Of a DNA stretch of 21,672 nt, positions 1 through 6,944 are shown one piece after another. Position numbers and translations under genes: made by a program. Origin of the DNA: JALOAP01 sp964632355 (GTDB lineage Bacteria; Chloroflexota; Dehalococcoidia; Tepidiformales; Tepidiformaceae); NCBI GenBank assembly GCA_964632355.1, contig CAZWBW010000045.1, positions 1 to 21,672 of the forward strand, written 5' to 3'. How positions within the stretch are numbered: the stretch's first letter is position 1; every line of letters starts with the position of its first letter. The notes beneath the pieces are model-generated. The model did not search any database and had not been told where the DNA came from. It saw nothing but the letters and a program-made list of their open reading frames with translations.

Positions 1-1
1 C

Positions 2-1387
2 ACCCAGCACATCGGCGCCTACCAGGTTGAGCGCGACGGCCGAAAGATCACGTTCATCGATACCCCGGGCCACGCCGCGTTCACGGCCATGCGCGCCCGC
101 GGCGCCCAGGTTACCGATATCGCCATCCTCGTCGTCGCCGCCGACGACGGGGTGATGCCCCAGACCATCGAGGCCATCGGTCATGCCCAGGCGGCCGGGG
201 TCCCGATGATTGTGGCGATCAACAAGATCGACCGCCCGGAAGCGGACGTCGACCGGGTCAAGCAGCAACTTCTCGAACATAACGTCGTCGTCGAAGAGTA
301 CGGCGGCGATGTCCTCGCTGTGCCCGTTTCCGCTGTCAAGGGCGAAGGCATCGACGATCTGCTCGAATCCATCAACCTCGTCGCCGAGATCTCGGAGCTC
401 AAGGCAAACCCCGACCGCAAGGCCAACGGTGTCGTCGTCGAAGCTGAGCTCGATACCGCTCGCGGCCCCGTCGCCACGGTGCTCGTCCAGGGCGGCACCC
501 TTCGGCAGGGCGACGCCCTCGTCGTCGGCGAGATCAGCGGCAAGGTGAAGGCCATGTTCGACGATAGCGGCCAACGCGTGAAGAAGGCGCCGCCGTCGAC
601 ACCGGTCCAGGTCATGGGCCTCGAAGCGGTGCCCGAAGCGGGTGAGCGCTTCCGCGTCGTCCGCGACGAACGCGAAGCGCGTGCGATCGTGGAAGAGCGG
701 CGCCGCGCACGCGAAGCCGGCGAGCAGGCCGCTGCCCACGTGAATCTCGACACGCTCTTCAACGAGATCACCGCGGGCAAGCTCAAGGAGCTCCTCGTCG
801 TTCTGAAGGCCGACGTTCGCGGCACGGCGGAAGCCATCAAGGCGTCGCTCGAAAAGCTCAGCAACGAAGAGGTCAAGGTCAAAGTCATCTACGCGGCCAC
901 TGGCTCCGTGAGCGACAGCGACATCATGCTCGCCGAGGCCTCGAACGCGATCGTCGTCGCGTTCAACACCCGCGTCGAGAACACCGCGAAGCGGCGTGCG
1001 GAGACTGCTGGCGTCGAGATTCGCACCTACAACGTCATCTACCAGCTCCTCGAGGACATCGAGAAGGCGCTCACCGGCATGCTCGAGCCCGTCTACAAGA
1101 CGGTCATCGACGGCCATGCCGAGGTGCGACGGATCTTCAAGTCCAGCAAGGTCGGCAACATCGCCGGCTGCTACGTGCTCGATGGCACTATCCGCCGCAA
1201 CGGCAACGTCCGCGTCCTGCGAAATGGCGAGGAGGTTGGCCGCGGCCGCTGCGAGGGCCTCAAGCGTCTCAAGGACGACGTTCGCGAGGTCCACGCAGGC
1301 TACGAATGCGGTGTCACCCTCAGCGGATTCGACCGCTTCGAGGAGGGTGACGTGCTCGAGTTCTCCCACGAGGAGCGCGTGTCCTAG
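2..1387 (+). CDS. infB: Translation initiation factor IF-2, 3' part (5' end outside window)
   Basis: IF-2 is the GTPase that places initiator fMet-tRNA on the 30S subunit and drives 50S joining. The reading frame is open from base 2, so 461 residues of the C-terminal part are visible and the N-terminal part lies upstream of the window. The G domain shows DTPGH (G3, codons from 59) and NKID (G4, about 221-232), followed by the beta-barrel domain II, domain III (LKADVRGTAEAI) and the C-terminal fMet-tRNA-binding domain (VYKTVIDGHAEVRRIF). An internal ATG at 89 could be mistaken for a start, but the frame upstream still encodes IF-2 sequence including G3. It ends with TAG, a few bases before a run of N, and is followed by rbfA and truB, the usual bacterial order. 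Family assignment is certain from motifs. Confidence 0.97.
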   Translation, partial: TQHIGAYQVERDGRKITFIDTPGHAAFTAMRARGAQVTDIAILVVAADDGVMPQTIEAIGHAQAAGVPMIVAINKIDRPEADVDRVKQQLLEHNVVVEEYGGDVLAVPVSAVKGEGIDDLLESINLVAEISELKANPDRKANGVVVEAELDTARGPVATVLVQGGTLRQGDALVVGEISGKVKAMFDDSGQRVKKAPPSTPVQVMGLEAVPEAGERFRVVRDEREARAIVEERRRAREAGEQAAAHVNLDTLFNEITAGKLKELLVVLKADVRGTAEAIKASLEKLSNEEVKVKVIYAATGSVSDSDIMLAEASNAIVVAFNTRVENTAKRRAETAGVEIRTYNVIYQLLEDIEKALTGMLEPVYKTVIDGHAEVRRIFKSSKVGNIAGCYVLDGTIRRNGNVRVLRNGEEVGRGRCEGLKRLKDDVREVHAGYECGVTLSGFDRFEEGDVLEFSHEERVS

Positions 1388-1392
1388 CGCCC

Positions 1393-1402
1393 NNNNNNNN
1401 NN
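1393..1402. other. Assembly gap (10 N) between infB and rbfA
   Basis: Ten N separate the infB stop from the rbfA start. The number is probably a placeholder, so the true infB-rbfA spacing and any ribosome binding site for rbfA cannot be read here. Confidence 0.95.
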
Positions 1403-1408
1403 GCGGTC

Positions 1409-1780
1409 ATGAGCCGGCGCACGACCCGAGTCAATGAGCTCCTCCGCGAGGAGCTGAGTAACCTGCTGCTGCGCGATGTGAAGGACCCTCGCATCGCGCA
1501 CGGCCTTGTTTCCATAACCGAGGTCCAGGTCTCCCAGGACCTTCGGCGCGCAACCGTGTACGTCTCCCACCTTGGCGATGAGGCGGACCGCGACGAGGTG
1601 CTCGAAGGCCTCCAGCAGGCAGCCCATTACATGCACAACGAACTCATGCGCCGCCTCAAGATGCGGTACGTCCCCGAGTTCACGTTCCGGTTCGACCCGT
1701 CGATCGAGCGCGGCGCCCGCCTTGCTGCGCTCATCGACCAGGTCGCCGGCCAGTCCCGCGGTTCCGACGCCGACGCCTGA
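1409..1780 (+). CDS. rbfA: 30S ribosome-binding factor A
   Basis: RbfA is a small KH-fold protein that binds immature 30S subunits, helps 16S rRNA 5'-end maturation and is needed at low temperature. The 123-residue protein has the usual length. The N-terminal half carries the family signature region VNELLREELSNLL followed by DVKDPRI (about residues 8-31), then the SITEVQVSQDLRRATVYVS strand-helix core and a C-terminal RFDPSIERG segment typical of the family. It lies between infB and truB, the classic nus/infB operon order. Its start codon ATG is six bases after the scaffold gap, so the start choice rests on the protein alignment to the family and not on a visible ribosome binding site. truB starts five bases after its stop, so co-translation is likely. 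Confidence 0.95.
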   Translation: MSRRTTRVNELLREELSNLLLRDVKDPRIAHGLVSITEVQVSQDLRRATVYVSHLGDEADRDEVLEGLQQAAHYMHNELMRRLKMRYVPEFTFRFDPSIERGARLAALIDQVAGQSRGSDADA

Positions 1781-1785
1781 CGCCC

Positions 1786-2730
1786 ATGGCTCGCCGCTCT
1801 CCCGACTGGCCTGCCGGTATCCTCCTGATCGACAAGCCACCTGGCTGGACGAGCCATGACGTTGTCGCGAAGGCCCGCGGCATCTGCCGGCAGCGCCGCA
1901 TCGGGCACACCGGGACGCCCGATCCGATGGCGACCGGCCTGCTGGTGCTCTGCCTCGGCTACGCGACGCGGCTCGTCGAATACATGACCCGGCACGACAA
2001 GTCCTATGAAGGCGAAATCGTGCTCGGCGTTTCGACCGACACCGACGACGCCGATGGCACGCCGATTGCCACCGCCCCGGTGCCCCCGCTCAACGACGAC
2101 GATCTCCGCGACCTCGCCGAGCGCTTCACGGGGACGATTGAGCAGGTTCCCCCGGTGTACAGCGCCGTGAAGGTCGATGGACAGCGGGCCTACGCTGCCG
2201 CCAGGAAGGGCGAAGGCGTCGAACTCTCAGCCCGATCCGTTCGCATCCACACCCTCGAACTGACGCTCCTCGCCCGCGACCGGCTGGGCATCCGTGTGGA
2301 CTGCGGTCCTGGCACCTACGTTCGCAGCCTCGCCCGCGACATCGGGCAAGTTCTCGGCTGCGGCGCCCATCTCGCGGCGCTCCGGCGGACGCGCGTCGGC
2401 GCCTTCCATGTGCGCGAAGCCCTCACCCTCGACGACCTGCAGCAGGTCGCCGAGGCGGGCCGCCTGGCGGAGGTACTGCGCGCCGCTGACGAAGGCCTGT
2501 CTGAATTTCCCGCCGCCATCCTCGCGCCGTCGACCGCCCATTCGATTCGGAACGGCGTACGTGTCCGGTTCTCTCCCGGTCTCCGCAACGTTCGCGGTCC
2601 CGTTCGTATCTACGACACCGAAGGCGATTTCATTGCCACCGGTGAATTCGGAATGTCAGGAGAGTTGCGGCCTTCGAAAGTGATGCCAGGAATAGTGCTT
2701 ATGTCTGGTACAGATACGAATTCCGAATGA
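1786..2730 (+). CDS. truB: tRNA pseudouridine(55) synthase TruB
   Basis: TruB isomerises U55 of tRNA to pseudouridine in the T-loop. The 314-residue protein begins with GILLIDKPPGWTSHDVV (residues 11-27) and has the catalytic motif GHTGTPDPMATGLL with the nucleophilic aspartate at D46. The usual residue before this Asp is Leu (GTLDP); here it is Pro, a small deviation. Further family landmarks are YEGEIVLGVSTDTDD, the VPPVYSAVKVDGQRAY segment and a C-terminal PUA-like tail. The ATG is five bases downstream of the rbfA stop; no clear Shine-Dalgarno is visible, which fits translational coupling. The TGA stop overlaps the -35 box of the promoter for the next gene. Confidence 0.96.
   Translation: MARRSPDWPAGILLIDKPPGWTSHDVVAKARGICRQRRIGHTGTPDPMATGLLVLCLGYATRLVEYMTRHDKSYEGEIVLGVSTDTDDADGTPIATAPVPPLNDDDLRDLAERFTGTIEQVPPVYSAVKVDGQRAYAAARKGEGVELSARSVRIHTLELTLLARDRLGIRVDCGPGTYVRSLARDIGQVLGCGAHLAALRRTRVGAFHVREALTLDDLQQVAEAGRLAEVLRAADEGLSEFPAAILAPSTAHSIRNGVRVRFSPGLRNVRGPVRIYDTEGDFIATGEFGMSGELRPSKVMPGIVLMSGTDTNSE
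2646..2728. repeat. Two copies of a 9-bp dyad ATTC-S-GAAT, 74 bp apart
   Basis: ATTCGGAAT at 2646-2654 and ATTCCGAAT at 2720-2728 are each an odd palindrome and are exact inverted copies of each other. The larger context GAATTC-S-GAATG-W-CA is 13/15 identical (2644-2658 and 2718-2732). The second copy overlaps the proposed -35 box at 2727-2732. They could be operator half-sites or chance; no binding protein is known from this sequence. Confidence 0.35.
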
Positions 2731-2754
2731 CACGAGTAGGCACGGTGGTATTAT
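2727..2754 (+). promoter_or_regulatory. Sigma70-like promoter for the DUF5679 gene
   Basis: ATGACA (2727-2732, five of six matches to TTGACA) is followed after 16 bases by TATTAT (2749-2754, five of six matches to TATAAT). The local sequence is more AT-rich than the surrounding coding DNA. The predicted start of transcription is near 2761, leaving a leader of about 90 bases. The -35 overlaps the end of truB, so the small gene probably has its own promoter in addition to any read-through. Confidence 0.6.
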
Positions 2755-2774
2755 CAGCGTGGGATGCGGAGTGA

Positions 2775-2832
2775 GTGCTAAAAGGCAAAAGCCATAGCAC
2801 AATTCCTGCACCCTCCGCCGGACGTCGGCGGA
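2775..2832 (+). other. Structured leader with two hairpins upstream of the DUF5679 gene
   Basis: Hairpin 1: GTGCTA (2775-2780) pairs with TAGCAC (2795-2800); inside it GGC (2784-2786) and GCC (2791-2793) close an AAAA loop. Hairpin 2: TCCGCCG (2814-2820) pairs with CGGCGGA (2826-2832) around a five-base loop. In addition CCCTCC at 2811-2816, which overlaps the 5' arm of hairpin 2, is complementary to GGAGGG at 2840-2845, the Shine-Dalgarno. The leader could therefore switch between an open and a sequestered ribosome binding site. This is a pairing argument only; no riboswitch class is recognised. Confidence 0.45.
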
Positions 2833-2853
2833 ACTCCAAGGAGGGTTTAGCCC

Positions 2854-2994
2854 ATGGAAGCCTACTGCCTCAAGTGCCGCGAACGGCGGGAGATGCAAGA
2901 TCCCAAGGCAATCACCATGAAGAACGGGAAGCCCGCGACGGAGGGTGTCTGCCCCGTCTGTGGCACCCGCATGTTCAAGATCGGTAAGCAGTAG
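2854..2994 (+). CDS. DUF5679 zinc-ribbon mini-protein (46 aa)
   Basis: This 46-residue protein starts MEAYCLKCRERREM and ends CPVCGTRMFKIGKQ. The two CxxC pairs (C5/C8 and C33/C36) predict a small zinc ribbon, and the central basic segment PKAITMKNGKPAT matches my memory of DUF5679, a family of very short proteins found in several bacterial phyla and in some phages; its biochemical role is unknown to me. The start is firm: AAGGAGGG at 2838-2845 lies eight bases before the ATG. Promoter, leader and terminator are all present around it, which says this is a real, independently expressed gene and not an accidental ORF. No domain other than the ribbon is visible. Nucleic-acid binding is plausible for such a ribbon but is only a guess. 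Confidence 0.88.
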   Translation: MEAYCLKCRERREMQDPKAITMKNGKPATEGVCPVCGTRMFKIGKQ

Positions 2995-3007
2995 AACGCA
3001 TTCACGG

Positions 3008-3036
3008 CAGGGGGCGCAGTTGCGCCCCCTGTTCCT
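3008..3036. terminator. Strong hairpin terminator between converging genes
   Basis: CAGGGGGCGCA (3008-3018) and TGCGCCCCCTG (3021-3031) form an 11-bp GC-rich stem, followed on the + strand by TTCCT. It sits 14 bases after the DUF5679 stop and a few bases before the end of the HisN-like gene on the other strand. The U-tract is weak, so factor-assisted or bidirectional termination is possible. Confidence 0.7.
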
Positions 3037-3811
3037 ATCGGGCGTTCAGCACCTCGACGAGTTCGTCGTGCAGCCTCCCGTTCGAGGCGATCACGCTGTC
3101 GCCCACGCCATCCCGGCCCTCCCAGGTGGTCATCCGTCCGCCCGCCTCCGTGATGATGGGGTAGAGCGCCGCGGCGTCCCAGATACTCATCTCGGGATCG
3201 AGCATCGCCTCCGCCCGGCCCGCCGCCACCTGCACGTACCCGAAGCAGTCCCCCCACGTTCGCAGCAGCCCGTGACGCCCGAGTAGCCGTTCGAACCCGG
3301 CCGGGTGCGCCGAGGCAAGGTGCGCGAAGCTGGTCAGCAGGACCGTTGCATTCTCCAGGTTCGCCACGTCTGAAACGCGAGCAGGCTTCTCGTTTATGAA
3401 CGCGCCGAGGCCTTTCGCTGCGTACGCCGTCTCGCCCGCAGCGTGGCACGCAATGACCCCCACGACCGGCTCGCCGTCCCGCTCCAGCGCCACGAGCGTC
3501 CCGAACAGCGGCACGTGATGGATGAACGACTTCGTCCCGTCGATGGGGTCCAGGATCCAGCGGTGCCGCCCGTCGCCCTCGCTCTCGCCGAACTCCTCGC
3601 CAAGGATCCCGTGGCCCGGGCACTCCCGCTGCAGGAACTCGCGCATCACCTTCTCCGCCTCGCGATCCGCTGCCGTAACGGGTGTGCGGTCGGCCTTGAG
3701 CTCGACCGTAAGGCCCGCGTCGTACAGCGGCATGATGGTCTCGCCCGCCAGCCGGGCCGCTTCTCGTGCGATCCGGAGCAGCTCACCAAGCTCTGCGTCC
3801 GCCTCCGTCAT
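3035..3811 (-). CDS. hisN: Inositol-monophosphatase family phosphatase, HisN-type histidinol-phosphatase-like
   Basis: The 258-residue protein belongs to the Mg-dependent IMPase/FBPase fold. Metal ligands are visible: E72 in GEEFGE, D88/D91 in WILDPIDGTKSF, and D212 in SIWDAAALYPIITEAGG. Among the family branches the WGDCFGYVQVAAGRAEAMLDP segment (residues 186-206) resembles histidinol-phosphatases of the HisN type more than true inositol monophosphatases, so removal of phosphate from histidinol-phosphate is the best guess; another sugar- or alcohol-phosphate is possible. No other his gene is nearby. Its ATG overlaps the stop of the upstream aldo/keto reductase gene (ATGA at 3808-3811), so the two are translationally coupled. 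It is the last gene of a four-gene minus-strand unit. Confidence 0.85.
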   Translation of the reverse strand: MTEADAELGELLRIAREAARLAGETIMPLYDAGLTVELKADRTPVTAADREAEKVMREFLQRECPGHGILGEEFGESEGDGRHRWILDPIDGTKSFIHHVPLFGTLVALERDGEPVVGVIACHAAGETAYAAKGLGAFINEKPARVSDVANLENATVLLTSFAHLASAHPAGFERLLGRHGLLRTWGDCFGYVQVAAGRAEAMLDPEMSIWDAAALYPIITEAGGRMTTWEGRDGVGDSVIASNGRLHDELVEVLNAR

Positions 3812-4800
3812 CGCAGCGAATCCCCCCGCCGGTACTCCGCGGTCAGTTCGTCGAGGCGTGTCTTGAGCCCCGGCGAGAGCGGCTTTTCCACGGCAGCGAT
3901 GCTGTCGGCCAGTTGCTCGGGGCGGCTGGCCCCGATGATCGGCGCGGTGACGGTTGGGTTCGCCAGCACCCAGGCGACGGCGAGCTGTGCCATCGACATG
4001 CCCGCTTCCTGTGCCAGCGGCCGAATCGCCTCGACGGTGTCGAACATGCGGTCGTGCCAGTACCGCTCCTGGTATCGCTGTGCGGCCGTTCCCAGCGTGA
4101 ACCGCGACCCCTCCTCCGGGACGGCCCCGCGCTGGTGCTTGCCGGTCAGCAGTCCGCCCGCCAGCGGGTTGTACGGGATCACGCCGACACCTTCCTCAGC
4201 GCAGAGCGGCAATAACTCCCGCTCGATTTCGCGGAAGAGCAGGTTGTACCGGGGCTGCACGGAATCGAACCGCACGACGTTCATCGCCTCGCTGCGGCCG
4301 ATGGCACGCGCCACCTGGTACGCGAGGAAGTTCGAGCAGCCCACATAGCGAACCTTCCCCGCGCGGACCACATCCTCGAGTGCGCGCAGCGTTTCGTCGA
4401 TCGGCGTCGAAGGGTCTGGGCCGTGGAGTTGGTACAGGTCGATGTAGTCGGTCCGAAGCCGCCGCAGCGACCCCTCGACCGCGTCGAGGATGTGCTTACG
4501 GGAATTGCCCCGGTCCCAGCGGCGCCGTGACATCGCGCCCGAGCACTTTGTGGCGATGATGAAGTCGTGCCGCCTCCCTTCGAGCCAGCGCCCGAGGATC
4601 TCCTCGGTCCGGCCTACCGTCTCGAGCGTCCCACCGAGCGGGTAGACGTCTGCCGTGTCGAGGAAGGTGATGCCCGCGTCGGCGGCGGTTTCCAGGATCT
4701 TGAACGAGGTGGCCTCGTCGCACTGGTAGCCGAACGTCATCGTGCCGAGGCAGAGCCGCGACACCTGCAGGCCTGTGCGGCCCAATCGCGTGTGTTCCAT
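3808..4800 (-). CDS. Aldo/keto reductase
   Basis: This 330-residue protein is an NADPH-dependent oxidoreductase of the aldo/keto reductase TIM-barrel superfamily, reducing aldehydes or ketones. The complete catalytic tetrad is visible: D48 and Y53 (FLDTADVYP), K85 (IIATKCSG) and H126 (DLYQLHGPDP). The C-terminal part has the cofactor-binding segment VTAPIIGASRPEQL. The start has GGAG about eight bases upstream on the minus strand. The gene lies 57 bases after the P450 stop and overlaps the HisN-like gene by ATGA. The substrate cannot be read from the sequence; context suggests the product of a P450 hydroxylation or an associated carbonyl compound, which is inference. Confidence 0.92.
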   Translation of the reverse strand: MEHTRLGRTGLQVSRLCLGTMTFGYQCDEATSFKILETAADAGITFLDTADVYPLGGTLETVGRTEEILGRWLEGRRHDFIIATKCSGAMSRRRWDRGNSRKHILDAVEGSLRRLRTDYIDLYQLHGPDPSTPIDETLRALEDVVRAGKVRYVGCSNFLAYQVARAIGRSEAMNVVRFDSVQPRYNLLFREIERELLPLCAEEGVGVIPYNPLAGGLLTGKHQRGAVPEEGSRFTLGTAAQRYQERYWHDRMFDTVEAIRPLAQEAGMSMAQLAVAWVLANPTVTAPIIGASRPEQLADSIAAVEKPLSPGLKTRLDELTAEYRRGDSLR

Positions 4801-4857
4801 GGGGGTACTCCGGAGAAGCGTCCGCCTCAGTATCGCACGCCGCGCCGGAGCGACTCG

Positions 4858-6078
4858 CTACGCGTCGCTTCGCCGGCCGGGTGTGAAGCGAACGGGCAGT
4901 GACTGCGGCCCCGAGATGAAGATCGACGGGAGTGGCACCGCCGGGCCCGCAGGTTCGATATCCGGGAGGCGCGTCAGGATTTCCCGCAGCATCGCCTTGA
5001 TTTCGACTCGTGCGATATGTGCGCCGAGACAGTAGTGCGGCCCGCCCCCGCCGAACGCGAGGTGGTCGTTCGGCTTCCGGGTGATGTCGAACCGGTCGGG
5101 ATCAGGGAAGTGCGATTCGTCCCGGTTCGCCGACCCGTAGAAGATAACGACCTTATCGCCCTCTCGAATCTGCTTTCCGCGGAGCTCGGTGTCGCGTGTC
5201 GCGGTTCGCCGCATATGCACCACCGGGCTCACGAACCTCAGCAACTCTTCGACGGCCGACGGCAGGAGCTCGTCCAGGTTCTCGCTCAGCCGCTCACGCT
5301 CCTGCGGGTGGTCGAATAGCGTCTGCATCCCGCCCGCAACCAGGTTGCGCGTGGTGTCGCCGCCCGCGTTGATGAGCAGCAGGAAGAACCACATGAACTC
5401 CGTGTCCGAAAGCCGGTCCCCGTCGATCTCCGACTGCAGGATGACCGTCGCGAGGTCGTCGCCCGGGTTGGCTCGCTTGTGCGCGGCCACCTCGAGCGCG
5501 TAGGACAGCATGTTCTCCCGTGCCTCCCGCTGTCGCTCGTACCCGACCGCCGATGTCTCGGCGTGCATCAGTTCGGTCCACTCGTACAGCCGGACGCCGT
5601 CCTCGCGCGGGATGCCCATGAGTTCGGCGATGACGTACGAGGGAAGCTTCCCGGCGATATCGCTGACCAGGTCGCATTCGCCACGTTCGATGACGTCGTC
5701 GATGATCTGCCGCGCCATCTCTTCGATCTTCCCGGCCAGCCGCTGGGCCGAGCCCGGCGTGAACCCGCGGCTCACCAGGTTGCGGTACCGGGTGTGCTCG
5801 GGCTCGTCCATGTACAGCATCATGTTGCGCGGCCCGGCGAGCGCTTCCTCGGACGCGTCGGGCAACATAATGCCGCCTTTCCACGACGAGAAGGTCTCCG
5901 GATCCTTCGAAACCGCGCGCACATCGTCGAAGCGCGTGACCGCCCAGAACCCGCTTCCACCGGGCTCGTCGTGCCAGTGCACCGGGTCGTTTTCGCGCAG
6001 CCACCGGAACAGGTCGTGTGGCTGCCCTTTCGCATAGTTGTTGAGGTCGAGCAGGTCAATCACTGGCGCACTGGTCAT
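4858..6078 (-). CDS. Cytochrome P450 (bacterial class I type)
   Basis: The 406-residue protein is a soluble, heme-thiolate monooxygenase. Landmarks in order: HTRYR (H95, R99, C-helix heme propionate), I-helix INAGGDTTR with the acid-alcohol pair at 241-242, K-helix ExxR (E278, R281), and the heme loop AFGGGGPHYCLG with C350 as the axial ligand. Length and lack of a membrane anchor fit bacterial P450s that take electrons from a ferredoxin and ferredoxin reductase; neither partner gene is in the window. The overall style resembles terpene/steroid-type bacterial P450s (the CYP111/125/142 neighbourhood), but I cannot assign a CYP family. Its ATG overlaps the stop of the PAP2 gene (6075-6078), showing co-translation. 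Confidence 0.95.
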   Translation of the reverse strand: MTSAPVIDLLDLNNYAKGQPHDLFRWLRENDPVHWHDEPGGSGFWAVTRFDDVRAVSKDPETFSSWKGGIMLPDASEEALAGPRNMMLYMDEPEHTRYRNLVSRGFTPGSAQRLAGKIEEMARQIIDDVIERGECDLVSDIAGKLPSYVIAELMGIPREDGVRLYEWTELMHAETSAVGYERQREARENMLSYALEVAAHKRANPGDDLATVILQSEIDGDRLSDTEFMWFFLLLINAGGDTTRNLVAGGMQTLFDHPQERERLSENLDELLPSAVEELLRFVSPVVHMRRTATRDTELRGKQIREGDKVVIFYGSANRDESHFPDPDRFDITRKPNDHLAFGGGGPHYCLGAHIARVEIKAMLREILTRLPDIEPAGPAVPLPSIFISGPQSLPVRFTPGRRSDA

Positions 6079-6824
6079 GATCCACCTCCGTCGTCGAGAC
6101 CCCGGATTATACCGGCCGGCCTTTGAGTGGCGAGCCGACCCCGTCTACCGGGTAGCAGGTCCGAGCCGAGCACCATCACGGCGGGGATGAGCAGCACCAG
6201 CGCCCACAGCACTCCTCCGAGCACGTCCGTCGGCCAGTGGACGCCCATGTATACGTTCGCAGCCAGGTTCGCGAGCAACAGCCCGGCGAGCACTCCGGCG
6301 GCGAGCATCGCCCACGTGTTTGCCCGGTGCTTCCACCCCAGCCAGGCAAGGAACCCGTAAAGGACCGTCCCGCTCATCACATGTCCGGCCGGGAAACTCT
6401 CGCTCCTGAACCCGGTTCGGCGATCCACCAGCGCCGGGTCGGGACGCGGCCGGTCGACGAGGTCCTTCAATCCCGCCTGCGCGAACGGAAGCACGACCAG
6501 CATCGCGACGAGTGCCACCGCTTCAGCACGCCAGCCCGCGAACCATAGGCCGATGGCGGCGATCGCACCGGCGACCAGCACCACCTGCGTGGTCGTTATC
6601 GCGCGAACCACCTCCGCCAGGGGCCCCACCCAGCCCGGAAGCGACTGGATCGCATCGGCGATCGCCTCGTCTGGACCGAGCGGACCTGCCTCGTGGGCGG
6701 CCACCGAGAGCCACGTGGCCGCGGCAAGCACGGCGATCCACGCCGCCACGCCGACCGCGAACCGGCGGCGCTGAGAGCTGGTACCGCGGCGGGAAGCCCG
6801 TTCCCCGTCGCCGTGGTCTACCAC
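6075..6824 (-). CDS. PAP2-superfamily membrane phosphatase
   Basis: The 249-residue protein has about five to six hydrophobic segments and the three PAP2 phosphatase motifs: K120-x6-RP (R127, P128), PAGH (145-148, usually PSGH) and a third motif ending in VHWPTD (H196, D200). These enzymes remove phosphate from lipid or isoprenoid (pyro)phosphates at the membrane. The third motif normally reads SR-x5-H; here residues 189-190 are Ala-Asn, so the conserved Arg is missing, which may weaken or alter phosphoryl transfer. The proposed start is GTG at 6824; the Shine-Dalgarno is weak. It is the first gene of the minus-strand unit, just downstream of a divergent regulatory region. A role on undecaprenyl or prenyl diphosphate is plausible, not shown. 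Confidence 0.88.
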   Translation of the reverse strand: MVDHGDGERASRRGTSSQRRRFAVGVAAWIAVLAAATWLSVAAHEAGPLGPDEAIADAIQSLPGWVGPLAEVVRAITTTQVVLVAGAIAAIGLWFAGWRAEAVALVAMLVVLPFAQAGLKDLVDRPRPDPALVDRRTGFRSESFPAGHVMSGTVLYGFLAWLGWKHRANTWAMLAAGVLAGLLLANLAANVYMGVHWPTDVLGGVLWALVLLIPAVMVLGSDLLPGRRGRLATQRPAGIIRGLDDGGGS

Positions 6825-6880
6825 GCGCTCGCCCTGTCGTCTGCTCGAGAGGACATTTCTTCCGAAGTCCCTACTTCCCG

Positions 6881-6909
6881 GTCAATAGCTGCGGGTTTGA
6901 GTTATTGAC
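6881..6909. promoter_or_regulatory. Inverted repeat overlapping divergent -35 boxes
   Basis: GTCAATA (6881-6887) and TATTGAC (6903-6909) form a perfect 7-bp inverted repeat with centres 22 bp apart, two helical turns. The right arm overlaps the TTGACA -35 box of the importer promoter; the left arm reads TTGACC on the minus strand, a possible -35 for the PAP2 operon, although a convincing minus-strand -10 is not seen. It is a candidate operator that could control both directions. Confidence 0.45.
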
Positions 6910-6932
6910 AGGATAGAAGGCGACCGTATACT
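6905..6932 (+). promoter_or_regulatory. Sigma70-like promoter for the ABC importer operon
   Basis: Perfect TTGACA (6905-6910), 16-base spacer, TATACT (6927-6932, five of six). Predicted transcription start is near 6939, about 73 bases before the ATG at 7012. This also argues against a start at 6946, which would leave almost no leader. Confidence 0.75.
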
Positions 6933-6944
6933 CCGCGCATCCGG

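Noticed and set aside
2854..2994. DUF5679 gene as a sign of a prophage
   Set aside because: The family occurs in phages by my memory, but no integrase, capsid, attachment site or other phage gene is nearby, and neighbours are housekeeping genes.
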